The notes under the pieces were generated by a model, which saw only the letters and a list, made by a program, of their open reading frames with translations, ran no database searches and was not told where the DNA came from. A program made the translations under genes and the position numbers. This document shows positions 1-6,499 of a stretch of 10,962 nucleotides of DNA, one piece after another (positions within the stretch are counted from its first letter, which is position 1; each line of letters opens with the position of its first letter). This DNA is from Hyphomicrobiaceae bacterium (GTDB lineage Bacteria > Pseudomonadota > Alphaproteobacteria > Rhizobiales > Hyphomicrobiaceae): the NCBI GenBank assembly GCA_017353825.1, contig JAFMSC010000097.1, positions 1 to 10,962 of the forward strand, given 5' to 3'.

Positions 1-15
1 CGCTTTCTACACGGG

Positions 16-44
16 CTTTTGCGTGCTCATCTGCCGCACTATAT
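16..44 (+). promoter_or_regulatory. possible RpoH-type heat-shock promoter of clpB
   Basis: A -10-like CTATAT at 39-44 lies 17 bases after CTTTTG at 16-21. Alphaproteobacterial RpoH (sigma32) promoters favour CTTGAA, about 17 bases, then CTATAT or a close variant. The -10 fits well, while the -35 matches only in its first three bases. Transcription would start near 51 and give a leader of about 118 bases. clpB is a classic RpoH target, which adds plausibility. The call rests on motif reading only. Confidence 0.35.
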
Positions 45-154
45 GAGCGTGAGATTTGGGCGCGGATGCTGTTTGCGGGTCCGCCGCCCGATCGAGAGTT
101 GATTCCTGTCAAACGACGCCGTTGTCGCGCCCACTAGGGGCGAAACGGCCGTGC

Positions 155-162
155 GGAGGAGG
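155..162 (+). promoter_or_regulatory. ribosome binding site of clpB
   Basis: GGAGGAGG at 155-162 is a near-perfect Shine-Dalgarno sequence six bases before the ATG at 169. It decides the start: the in-frame GTG at 151 lies upstream of this site and has no purine-rich site of its own, and the family N-terminus begins at the ATG. Confidence 0.85.
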
Positions 163-168
163 AATGCC

Positions 169-2769
169 ATGAACTTCGATATATACACCGACCGCGCGAA
201 AGGATTCGTGCAGGCCGCCCAGAGCTTGGCCTTGCGCGAAGGCCATCAGCAGTTCGGGACCGACCACCTCTTGAAGGTCTTGCTCGACGACCCGGAGGGC
301 CTTGCGGCCCGCATCATCCAGAGCGCGGGTGGCCGGCCAGGCGATGCGCTCGCACCGGTGGAGCGGTCGCTAGCCAAGCGCCCCAAGGTGTCCGGCGGCG
401 GCGCCGGCCAGGTATACCTGGCGCCGGAGCTCGCGCGTGCCTTCGAGCAGGCCGAGAAGCTCGCCCAGAAGGCCGGAGATAAGTTCGTCACGGTCGAGCG
501 CTTGCTCCTAGCGCTGGCCATGGACCCCTCGACGGAGGCCGGCCGCGCCCTCAACGAGGCGGGCGTCGACCCGACCACCCTCAGCCGCGCCGTGGCCGAA
601 CTGCGCAAGGGCCGCACGGCCGACAGCGCCGCGGCGGAGCAGAGCTACGACGCGCTGAAGCGCTATGCTCGCGACCTCACGGCCGCGGCCGCCGAGGGCA
701 AAGTCGATCCCGTAATCGGGCGCGATGAGGAGATCCGTCGCACCATCCAGGTGCTGTCGCGCCGGACCAAGAACAACCCCGTACTGATCGGTGAGCCCGG
801 TGTCGGCAAGACCGCGATCGCCGAAGGCCTCGCCCAGCGCATCGTCAAGGGCGACGTGCCGGAGAGCCTCAAGGACAAACGCCTCCTGGCGCTCGACATG
901 GGCGCGCTGATCGCCGGTGCCAAATACCGCGGCGAGTTTGAGGAGCGGCTGAAGGCCGTGTTGTCGGAAATTGAGGCCGAGGGCGGGCGGATCATCCTGT
1001 TCATCGACGAATTGCACACCATCGTCGGCGCCGGCAAGGCCGAGGGCGCCATGGACGCCGGCAACCTCTTGAAGCCCGCGCTCGCGCGCGGCGAGTTGCA
1101 CTGCATCGGCGCCACTACCCTCGACGAGTACCGCAAGCACGTCGAGAAGGACGCGGCGCTGGCGCGGCGCTTCCAACCCGTTTTTGTCTCCGAGCCCACC
1201 ATGGAGGACACCATCTCCATCCTGCGCGGGCTCAAGGAGAAATATGAGCAACATCACGGCGTGCGCATCACGGATTCCGCATTGGTGGCCGCGGCCACGC
1301 TCTCCAACCGCTACATCACCGACCGCTTCTTGCCCGATAAGGCCATCGACCTCATCGACGAGGCCGCCTCGCGCCTCAAGATGGAGATCGACTCCAAGCC
1401 CGAGGAGCTGGACGCCATCGACCGCGACCTCATGCAGATGAAGATCGAACGCGAGGCACTGCGCAAGGAGAGCGATGTCGCCTCCAAAGACCGCCTCGCA
1501 CGCCTCGACAAGTCGATCGCCGACCTGGAGGAGAAATCCAAGACGCTCACCGCCCGCTGGCAGAGCGAGAAGCAGAAGCTGGGCTCGGCGCAGAAACTCA
1601 AGGTGGAGCTGGACCAGCGTCGCCACGAGCTCACCCAGGCGCAACGCCGCGGCGATTTCACCCGCGCCGGCGAGCTGGCCTACGGCATCATTCCAGGCCT
1701 GGAGAAGAGGCTCAAGGACCTGGAGGCCAGCGACGCCACGACCGGTGCCATGGTTGAAGAGGCGGTCACGCCCGACCACGTGGCGGCTATCGTCTCGCGC
1801 TGGACTGGCATTCCCGTAGACAAGATGCTGGAGGGCGAGCGCGAGAAGCTGTTGCGAATGGAGCAGGAGCTTTCCAAGCGCGTGGTCGGCCAGCGCGAGG
1901 CGGTGGAGGCCGTCTCCACGGCTGTGCGACGGGCGCGCGCCGGGCTGCAGGACCCGAACCGGCCGATCGGCTCGTTCATCTTCCTGGGACCGACCGGCGT
2001 GGGCAAGACCGAGCTCACCAAGGCGCTGGCCGCCTTCCTGTTCGACGACGAGCAAGCCATGGTGCGTATCGATATGAGCGAATATATGGAGAAGCATACG
2101 GTTGCCCGCCTGATCGGCGCGCCTCCGGGCTACGTTGGCTACGAGGAGGGCGGCGCGCTCACCGAGGCCGTGCGCCGCAGGCCCTACCAGGTGGTGCTGT
2201 TCGATGAGATCGAGAAGGCCCACCCCGACGTCTTCAACGTACTGCTGCAGGTGCTCGACGACGGTCGCCTCACCGACGGTCAGGGCCACACGGTAGATTT
2301 CAAGAACACGCTCATCGTGATGACCTCCAACATCGGCTCGGAGTACCTCGCCAACCAGAAGGAGGGCGAGGACACGGACGCGGCGCGGCCCTACGTGCTG
2401 GCCGAGCTGCGCACCAAGTTCAGGCCGGAGTTCCTGAACCGGATCGACGACATCATCCTGTTCCACCGCCTGCAGCGTGAGCAGATGGTCTCTATTGTCG
2501 ACATCCAGATCGGGCGCCTGCAGAAGCTGCTTGCCGACCGCAAGCTGAAGCTCGAGCTCGACGATGCGGCACGCACGTGGCTCGCCAACCGCGGCTACGA
2601 CCCGGTCTACGGCGCGCGCCCCCTGAAGCGCGTGATCCAGAAGTCGGTGCAGGACCCGCTGGCCGAGCAGATCCTGGCCGGTCGCATCCGCGATGGCGAC
2701 ACGGTCAGCATCACGGTCCGCGGCGGCAGGCTGGTGATCAACGGCCGGCCCGTGAAGGAAGCGGCATAG
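169..2769 (+). CDS. clpB: ATP-dependent chaperone ClpB (protein disaggregase)
   Basis: Hexameric cytoplasmic AAA+ disaggregase that, with DnaK/DnaJ/GrpE, threads proteins out of heat-induced aggregates. The 866-residue product has the usual length and every domain. A Clp N-terminal domain covers about 1-145. NBD1 has Walker A GEPGVGKT at 208-215, pore-loop tyrosine Y253 in KYRGEFEER, and Walker B ILFIDE ending at E281. The coiled-coil middle domain, specific to ClpB/Hsp104, spans about 410-525. NBD2 has Walker A GPTGVGKT at 607-614, pore loop GYVGY around 654-658, and Walker B VVLFDE ending at E680. A C-terminal small domain follows. The middle domain and the lack of an IGF/IGL-type ClpP-binding loop separate it from ClpA and ClpC. 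The ATG at 169 has a strong ribosome binding site, so an upstream in-frame GTG at 151 is not the start. The gene stands alone, converging on lysR. Confidence 0.98.
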   Translation: MNFDIYTDRAKGFVQAAQSLALREGHQQFGTDHLLKVLLDDPEGLAARIIQSAGGRPGDALAPVERSLAKRPKVSGGGAGQVYLAPELARAFEQAEKLAQKAGDKFVTVERLLLALAMDPSTEAGRALNEAGVDPTTLSRAVAELRKGRTADSAAAEQSYDALKRYARDLTAAAAEGKVDPVIGRDEEIRRTIQVLSRRTKNNPVLIGEPGVGKTAIAEGLAQRIVKGDVPESLKDKRLLALDMGALIAGAKYRGEFEERLKAVLSEIEAEGGRIILFIDELHTIVGAGKAEGAMDAGNLLKPALARGELHCIGATTLDEYRKHVEKDAALARRFQPVFVSEPTMEDTISILRGLKEKYEQHHGVRITDSALVAAATLSNRYITDRFLPDKAIDLIDEAASRLKMEIDSKPEELDAIDRDLMQMKIEREALRKESDVASKDRLARLDKSIADLEEKSKTLTARWQSEKQKLGSAQKLKVELDQRRHELTQAQRRGDFTRAGELAYGIIPGLEKRLKDLEASDATTGAMVEEAVTPDHVAAIVSRWTGIPVDKMLEGEREKLLRMEQELSKRVVGQREAVEAVSTAVRRARAGLQDPNRPIGSFIFLGPTGVGKTELTKALAAFLFDDEQAMVRIDMSEYMEKHTVARLIGAPPGYVGYEEGGALTEAVRRRPYQVVLFDEIEKAHPDVFNVLLQVLDDGRLTDGQGHTVDFKNTLIVMTSNIGSEYLANQKEGEDTDAARPYVLAELRTKFRPEFLNRIDDIILFHRLQREQMVSIVDIQIGRLQKLLADRKLKLELDDAARTWLANRGYDPVYGARPLKRVIQKSVQDPLAEQILAGRIRDGDTVSITVRGGRLVINGRPVKEAA

Positions 2770-2890
2770 GCGATCGAGAGGTCATCCCACGCGGAGCGAT
2801 GCGAGCGGCACGCGAGCAGCGCTCCGACGGGGATGGCCCATTCGTCAGCTTCGTGGATGCCGCGTGCACAAACCCGGTAGGATACGCGCG

Positions 2891-2921
2891 AAAAAAGAAA
2901 GACCGGGCGCTGGGCCCGGTC
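2891..2921 (-). terminator. intrinsic terminator on the minus strand
   Basis: GACCGGGC (2901-2908) and GCCCGGTC (2914-2921) form a perfect 8-bp GC-rich stem around a 5-base loop. On the minus strand the stem is followed directly by TTTCTTTTTT (2900-2891), the classic Rho-independent layout. On the plus strand the bases after the stem are not T-rich, so this serves leftward transcripts: the trxB-lysR mRNA about 160 bases past the lysR stop, or a separate small RNA. Confidence 0.82.
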
Positions 2922-2990
2922 ATCAGTGACTTCGTTGGCCCTGTAAGGGGCGCTTGAAGGCATCGAAGGGAGGGTAGTTGCCTTCAATAG
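2891..2990 (-). ncRNA. candidate small RNA or lysR 3'UTR with anti-Shine-Dalgarno loop
   Basis: Read leftward, the sequence forms a perfect 9-bp stem (TTGAAGGCA with TGCCTTCAA; plus-strand arms 2954-2962 and 2979-2987). Its 16-base loop presents CCCUCCC, complementary to a GGGAGGG-type ribosome binding site. A short 4-bp hairpin (2939-2949) follows, then the strong terminator ending in a U-tract. Exposed C/U-rich anti-Shine-Dalgarno loops followed by a terminator are typical of alphaproteobacterial trans-acting RNAs such as the CcsR and alpha-r14 families; the resemblance is in the motif only and I do not claim membership. No strong promoter precedes it: a TATA-like patch lies near 3006-3016, but no -35 is well spaced from it. 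It may instead be cut from the lysR 3'UTR or be just a structured 3'UTR. Confidence 0.33.
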
Positions 2991-3079
2991 CTGTCCGTCA
3001 CAGCTGCATATACTATGGGCGCAGGTCTCAACTTGCGGTAGACGGATCAAGGCATGTGAGCCATGCGCTCATGCATGTC

Positions 3080-3970
3080 TCAGTACTTCCACTGGCGCGC
3101 CTTGGCGACCAGGAAGTCGCGGAAGACCTGCACCTTCTTCGCGGTCTTAAGCTCCTCAGGCAGCACGAAATAAAGAGGTACAGTGGGAAGGTCCACGTCG
3201 CGCAGCACCGGCACCAGGTCGGTCTCGTCCTCGACGAGATAGTCAGGCAGAAGCCCGATACCGATGCCTGCCCGTATCGCATATTTCATGGCGACGATGC
3301 TGTTGGCCGCGAAGGCGGGCTTGCGCGGCGCGCGGCCGTCGATCCCGGCCGTCTCGATCCATCGGATTGCGCTAAGATGCGCCGCGGGTGTGCCGCTGTA
3401 GGACACGATAGCGTGGTCGTCGAGCGACTCCAGCGTCTGCGGCGCGCCGTATCGGCGTACATACTGCGCCGACGCGTAGGCGTGGATCTTGATGGTAAAG
3501 AGCCGCCGCCGGATCAAATCGCTCTGCTGTGGCTCCGACGTCCAAATCGCCACGTCGGCCGCGCGCATAGCGATGGCAATCTGCTCATCGCTCAGGATCA
3601 GCTCGATGCGGATGTCCGGGTAGAGCTCGAAGAACTCCCGTAGGCGCTGCGTGACCCAGATGGTGCCAAGCCCTATGGGCGCCGTTACCTTCAGGTCGCC
3701 CGAGGGCTTGGTCGTGGTGTCGGTGAGCAGCGTCTCGGCGGTGGACAGCTTGTTCATAATCTCGCTGGCCGTGCCGAACAGCATTTCGCCCTGCTCCGTC
3801 AGCACCAGCCCGCGCGCGTGCCGGTGGAACAACGCGACCTTCAGCTCCTTCTCCAGCGCTGAGACCTGGCGGCTCACCGCCGACTGGCTCATGCGCAAGG
3901 CTTCGCCCGCGTGGGTGAAGCTGCCGGCCTCGGCGGCGGCATGGAAGATGCGTAGCTTGTCCCAGTCCAT
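3080..3970 (-). CDS. LysR-family transcriptional regulator downstream of trxB
   Basis: A 296-residue LysR-type regulator: an N-terminal winged helix-turn-helix (about residues 4-62, with the recognition region around SQSAVSRQVSALE) followed by a periplasmic-binding-like effector domain (about 90-290). This family acts as tetramers and changes DNA binding when a small ligand or redox signal reaches the effector domain; the ligand here is unknown. I chose the ATG at 3970 because MDWDKLRIFHAAAEAGSF is the usual start of close alphaproteobacterial relatives. A GTG at 3991 would add seven residues, and neither start has a strong ribosome binding site. The stop of trxB is only 21-42 bases upstream on the same strand, so the two genes are probably co-transcribed. 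No cysteine is visible in the product, which argues against OxyR-type thiol sensing. A minus-strand terminator lies about 160 bases downstream. Confidence 0.93.
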   Translation of the reverse strand: MDWDKLRIFHAAAEAGSFTHAGEALRMSQSAVSRQVSALEKELKVALFHRHARGLVLTEQGEMLFGTASEIMNKLSTAETLLTDTTTKPSGDLKVTAPIGLGTIWVTQRLREFFELYPDIRIELILSDEQIAIAMRAADVAIWTSEPQQSDLIRRRLFTIKIHAYASAQYVRRYGAPQTLESLDDHAIVSYSGTPAAHLSAIRWIETAGIDGRAPRKPAFAANSIVAMKYAIRAGIGIGLLPDYLVEDETDLVPVLRDVDLPTVPLYFVLPEELKTAKKVQVFRDFLVAKARQWKY

Positions 3971-4012
3971 TGACGCGTTTTCTGTGACCACGGCAGGTGA
4001 TGTGGGCTAGGC

Positions 4013-4975
4013 CTATGCAGGGGCCCGCACGGTGTTCTCAACCTTGGCAAGATAGCGCTCGGCCTCGAGCGCGGCCATGCATCCCATGCCGGCCGCGGTG
4101 ACGGCCTGGCGGAATGTCTCGTCCTTGACATCGCCAGCGGCGAACACGCCGGGGATCGACGTGCGCGTCGAATCCGGCGCCGTGATCAGATAGCCCGACG
4201 GGGTGGTCTCGAGCTGGCCCCTGAACAGCTCCGTGGCGGGCGCATGGCCGATGGCGATGAACAGCCCGTCCACGGCGAGCGTCCTGGTCTCGCCAGTCTT
4301 TGCGTCTTTGAGTACGGCGCCGTTGACCCCCTTGGGGTCGTCCCCGCCCAGCACCTCCTCCAGCACCGCGTTCCAGATCACTTCGATCTTGGGATTCTTT
4401 AACAGCCGCTCCTGCAGGATCTTCTCGGCCCGGAAACGGTCGCGCCGGTGCACGACCGTCACCTTCTCGGCGAAGTTGGTGAGGAATAGCGCCTCCTCCA
4501 CCGCCGTGTTGCCTCCGCCGATCACGGCCACCCGCTTGCCCTTGTAGAAGAACCCGTCGCAGGTGGCACACGCCGATACACCATAGCCCTTGAACTTCTC
4601 CTCCGAGGGCAGCCCAAGCCAGCGCGCCTGGGCCCCGGTGGCGATGATCAGCGCATCGCCAGTATACGTGTCGCCCGAATCCCCTTCGAGCCGGAACGGC
4701 CGCTTCTTGAGATCGGCCTTGACGATCAGGTCGAGAACCGTCTCGGCGCCCACGTGCTCGGCCTGCAGCCGCATCTGTTCCATCAGCCACGGGCCCTGGA
4801 CGACATCGGCGAAGCCCGGATAGTTCTCAACGTCGGTGGTGATCGTCATCTGACCGCCGGGCTGGCTCCCCTGGATCACCACCGGGTTTAGCATTGCACG
4901 CGCTGCATAGATCGCCGCCGTCCAGCCGGCAGGGCCTGAGCCGAGGATGATCAGCTTGGCATGCTTGGTTGTCAT
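4013..4975 (-). CDS. trxB: thioredoxin-disulfide reductase (NADPH)
   Basis: Cytoplasmic flavoenzyme that passes electrons from NADPH through FAD and a redox-active disulfide to thioredoxin. The 320 residues match the low-molecular-weight bacterial family. The FAD-binding GSGPAG is at 12-17, the catalytic CATC motif has C136 and C139, the NADPH-binding GGGNTA is at 153-158, the 2'-phosphate-contacting HRRDRFRA region is at 176-182, and the C-terminal FAD motif includes G281-D282 in FAAGDV, with RQA at 289-291. All key residues are present, and the HRR arginines point to NADPH rather than NADH. The ribosome binding site is weak (GAGA about 8 bases before the ATG). A good promoter lies about 75-100 bases upstream. 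It is the first gene of a likely operon with the LysR regulator and is divergent from lspA. Confidence 0.97.
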   Translation of the reverse strand: MTTKHAKLIILGSGPAGWTAAIYAARAMLNPVVIQGSQPGGQMTITTDVENYPGFADVVQGPWLMEQMRLQAEHVGAETVLDLIVKADLKKRPFRLEGDSGDTYTGDALIIATGAQARWLGLPSEEKFKGYGVSACATCDGFFYKGKRVAVIGGGNTAVEEALFLTNFAEKVTVVHRRDRFRAEKILQERLLKNPKIEVIWNAVLEEVLGGDDPKGVNGAVLKDAKTGETRTLAVDGLFIAIGHAPATELFRGQLETTPSGYLITAPDSTRTSIPGVFAAGDVKDETFRQAVTAAGMGCMAALEAERYLAKVENTVRAPA

Positions 4976-5048
4976 GGCATTCTCGCGGCGGAGCCGGGGT
5001 TGGGATGGAGGGGGCCGGAGAGAACGAATCCCGAACCGATATGGTTAG

Positions 5049-5078
5049 GCTATACGGCCAGCGCAACGCAGTGGTCAA
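5049..5078 (-). promoter_or_regulatory. sigma70-like promoter of trxB
   Basis: On the minus strand TTGACC (5078-5073) is followed after 18 bases by TATAGC (5054-5049). Both boxes are close to the TTGACA/TATAAT consensus and the spacing is acceptable. The start site would be near 5042, giving a leader of about 67 bases before the trxB ATG at 4975. Confidence 0.55.
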
Positions 5079-5111
5079 TCTACCGCAGCGGTGGGGTGCC
5101 CCGAGCGAGCC

Positions 5112-5142
5112 GGGCTTGGCGCGATTTTCACCCACCAAGCCC
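5112..5142. repeat. inverted repeat in the trxB-lspA divergent region
   Basis: GGGCTTGG (5112-5119) and CCAAGCCC (5135-5142) form a perfect 8-bp inverted repeat around 15 bases. It lies upstream of the trxB -35 box and about 120 bases before the lspA start, so it could be a protein-binding site between divergent promoters or a hairpin in the lspA leader. The spacer is longer than in most dimer operators, and there is no T-tract after either arm. Confidence 0.35.
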
Positions 5143-5262
5143 AGCGGCCGCAGGCCGATTATAAGGCGTGCGGGTCGGCTCCTACATATTGCCCACGCGC
5201 CAGGGCTGAGGTAGGTCGTGCGGCCTGGCTGCTTGGAGCACCTCCCATAGCTTGGAGAGCTG

Positions 5263-5820
5263 ATGCAGGACGCGCGCCTTACGTCGTGGTTATGGGGGCC
5301 GGTGTCGGCGCTCGGCATCTGGGCGGCGCTCCTTACCCTCGCCGCGGACCAGGCCCACAAGTGGTGGATACTTGCCGTCTACCGCCTCCAGGACCGGGGG
5401 CGGGTGCACGTGACGCCCTTCCTGGACTTGGTCTACCTCAAGAACAGGGGCATTAGTTACGGTCTCCTGCCGCTCTACAGCCGCGAGGGGCAGTGGCTAT
5501 TCGCCGGCTTCGCCGGCCTCGCCGTCGTGGTCATGGCCGTCTGGCTCGCCCGCGGCATTACGGGCAAGCTGCCCGCGCTGAGCCTCGGGCTGATCATGGG
5601 CGGCGCCGCCGGCAACGCCATCGACCGGCTGGTGCTGGGTGGCGTGGCCGACTACATGCAGCTACACGCCTTTGGCTTCTACTGGTATGTGTTCAACATC
5701 GCCGATGCGGCCTTGGTTGCCGGCTGCTGCGGTCTGCTATACGAATTCCTTAGGTCTGAGTCGCAATCGCGCCGCAAAGTTGCTCTAAGTCCTTCAACGA
5801 AGCGGGGACTCGGGGGATGA
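5263..5820 (+). CDS. lspA: lipoprotein signal peptidase (signal peptidase II)
   Basis: Inner-membrane aspartyl protease that cuts the signal peptide from prolipoproteins just before the lipid-modified cysteine. The 185-residue product has the expected four hydrophobic segments (about 10-28, 78-97, 103-120 and 138-162). Conserved family blocks are DQAHK near 29-33, NRGISYG at 61-67, GNAIDR at 117-122 and NIADAA at 145-150. The catalytic aspartates are D121 and D148. The sequence starts at ATG 5263 with GGAG five bases upstream. Compared with the roughly 165-residue E. coli enzyme, the extra length is mostly a basic C-terminal tail (about 164-185, SRRK...STKRGLGG) that is probably cytoplasmic and dispensable. 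The next gene, a lipoprotein, begins 6 bases after the stop, so the two are likely co-translated. Confidence 0.95.
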   Translation: MQDARLTSWLWGPVSALGIWAALLTLAADQAHKWWILAVYRLQDRGRVHVTPFLDLVYLKNRGISYGLLPLYSREGQWLFAGFAGLAVVVMAVWLARGITGKLPALSLGLIMGGAAGNAIDRLVLGGVADYMQLHAFGFYWYVFNIADAALVAGCCGLLYEFLRSESQSRRKVALSPSTKRGLGG

Positions 5821-5826
5821 TGACGT

Positions 5827-6264
5827 ATGCTTCCGCGCTGCCGAAACCGAACCGCCCTGATCGCCGGGGGCCTCGCTCTATGGGCTTTGGCCTTGGGCGC
5901 CTGTGACAGCATCGCGCTTGAAGGCAAGGTGTTCGACTGGATGGGCCTCAGCCCGTCGGCCCTCGATCTGAAGCGGGCCGACCCCAAGATGGCCGAGCGA
6001 GCGCCACTGGTCGTGCCTCCCAACGTCGCGCGGCTCCCCGAGCCGGGGTCCGGCAAGACCACCAACAACGACCTAGCAGCCCTCAACGACCCCGAATTGC
6101 GCAAGCAGGCGGCAGCCAAGGAGCGCGAGCGCCTGCACCTCGCCTACTGCCGCGGCGAGATCCAGTGGAAGGAAAAGGCTCTCGACCAGGCCTACTCCGC
6201 AACGTACAAGAGCCCCTATGGTCCGTGTCCGAGCCTGTTCTCGCTCAACGGCCTCGCCAAGTGA
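5827..6264 (+). CDS. small lipoprotein, BamF/DUF3035-like
   Basis: A 145-residue secreted lipoprotein. The N-terminus has basic residues, a hydrophobic stretch (about 10-22) and a lipobox LGAC ending at C26, so the product is a substrate of the LspA encoded just upstream. After C26 come KVFDWMGLSP, a KRADPKMAERAPLVVPP segment, a proline-rich linker, and a charged helical part (about 88-125). Two later cysteines (C108, C134) could form a periplasmic disulfide. The position after lspA and before paired M16 peptidases, together with the APLVVPP-type segment, recalls the alphaproteobacterial DUF3035/BamF family, linked to outer-membrane protein assembly; I infer this from memory of the neighbourhood and motif. 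Aspartate at position +2 after the cysteine would signal inner-membrane retention in E. coli, but that rule may not hold here. The start is ATG 5827 with GGGGGA nine bases upstream. Confidence 0.8.
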   Translation: MLPRCRNRTALIAGGLALWALALGACDSIALEGKVFDWMGLSPSALDLKRADPKMAERAPLVVPPNVARLPEPGSGKTTNNDLAALNDPELRKQAAAKERERLHLAYCRGEIQWKEKALDQAYSATYKSPYGPCPSLFSLNGLAK

Positions 6265-6499
6265 GCTGGGCGTCATGACGTGACGTGGGTCTCGCGAGGT
6301 GACCTGGTTGATGGCGATCTGTTGAGTGTTCGCGGGTAGGGCCGACATTAAGGGGTTGTCATTTGACTTGAGGCCGTTAGACCGCCAACAACACCGTGTT
6401 ATCTCCACGCCCGTTGCGCCAGAGCGCGTCATCGCGATCGCCCAGGCTTCGATCTCCCACTCAGCCAGCCCGCGCTTCGCGCAAAGGAACTGCCGCCCC
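6265..6499. other. gap between lipoprotein gene and first M16 gene
   Basis: 235 bases with no convincing gene. It begins with a perfect 10-bp palindrome, CGTCATGACG (6271-6280), and an 8-bp palindrome, CTCGCGAG (6291-6298). The frame of the M16 gene stays open back to a GTG at 6326, but that stretch reads as non-coding and would bury the signal peptide. I see no clear terminator or well-spaced promoter. The gap suggests the M16 pair has its own promoter or is processed apart from lspA. Confidence 0.5.

Larger units (their letters stand above)
2770..3079. other. convergent intergenic region between clpB and lysR
   Basis: 310 bases between two converging genes. I see no convincing coding frame. 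The half next to clpB (2770-2890) has no clear plus-strand terminator: a GGAGCG/CGCTCC pair around 2802-2827 encloses a long loop and has no T-tract. The half next to lysR holds a run of minus-strand hairpins. One lies six bases after the lysR stop (arms 3052-3061 and 3067-3074, 8 pairs with a 2-base bulge). Next come the 2954-2987 stem and a short CCCT/AGGG hairpin (2939-2949), then the terminator. Confidence 0.6.

Noticed and set aside
151..168. GTG at 151 as the clpB start
   Set aside because: It precedes the strong Shine-Dalgarno at 155-162 and would add six residues not seen in the family. The ATG at 169 has ideal spacing.
508..2466. A 652-codon open frame on the minus strand inside clpB
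   Set aside because: It lies wholly antisense to a fully conserved ClpB. High third-position G/C in clpB suppresses stops in this frame. Its product is low-complexity, rich in Leu, His and Gly, and matches no family I know.
2901..2921. The 2901-2921 hairpin as a terminator for clpB
   Set aside because: The plus-strand bases after the stem are not T-rich. The T-tract lies only on the minus-strand side, so it terminates leftward transcripts.
3971..3991. GTG at 3991 as the lysR start
   Set aside because: Possible, but it adds MVTENAS before the usual family start, and there is no Shine-Dalgarno sequence. Kept only as an alternative.
6326..6499. A 58-residue N-terminal extension of the first M16 protein from GTG 6326
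   Set aside because: It would place the signal peptide inside the protein, has no ribosome binding site, and does not read like coding sequence.
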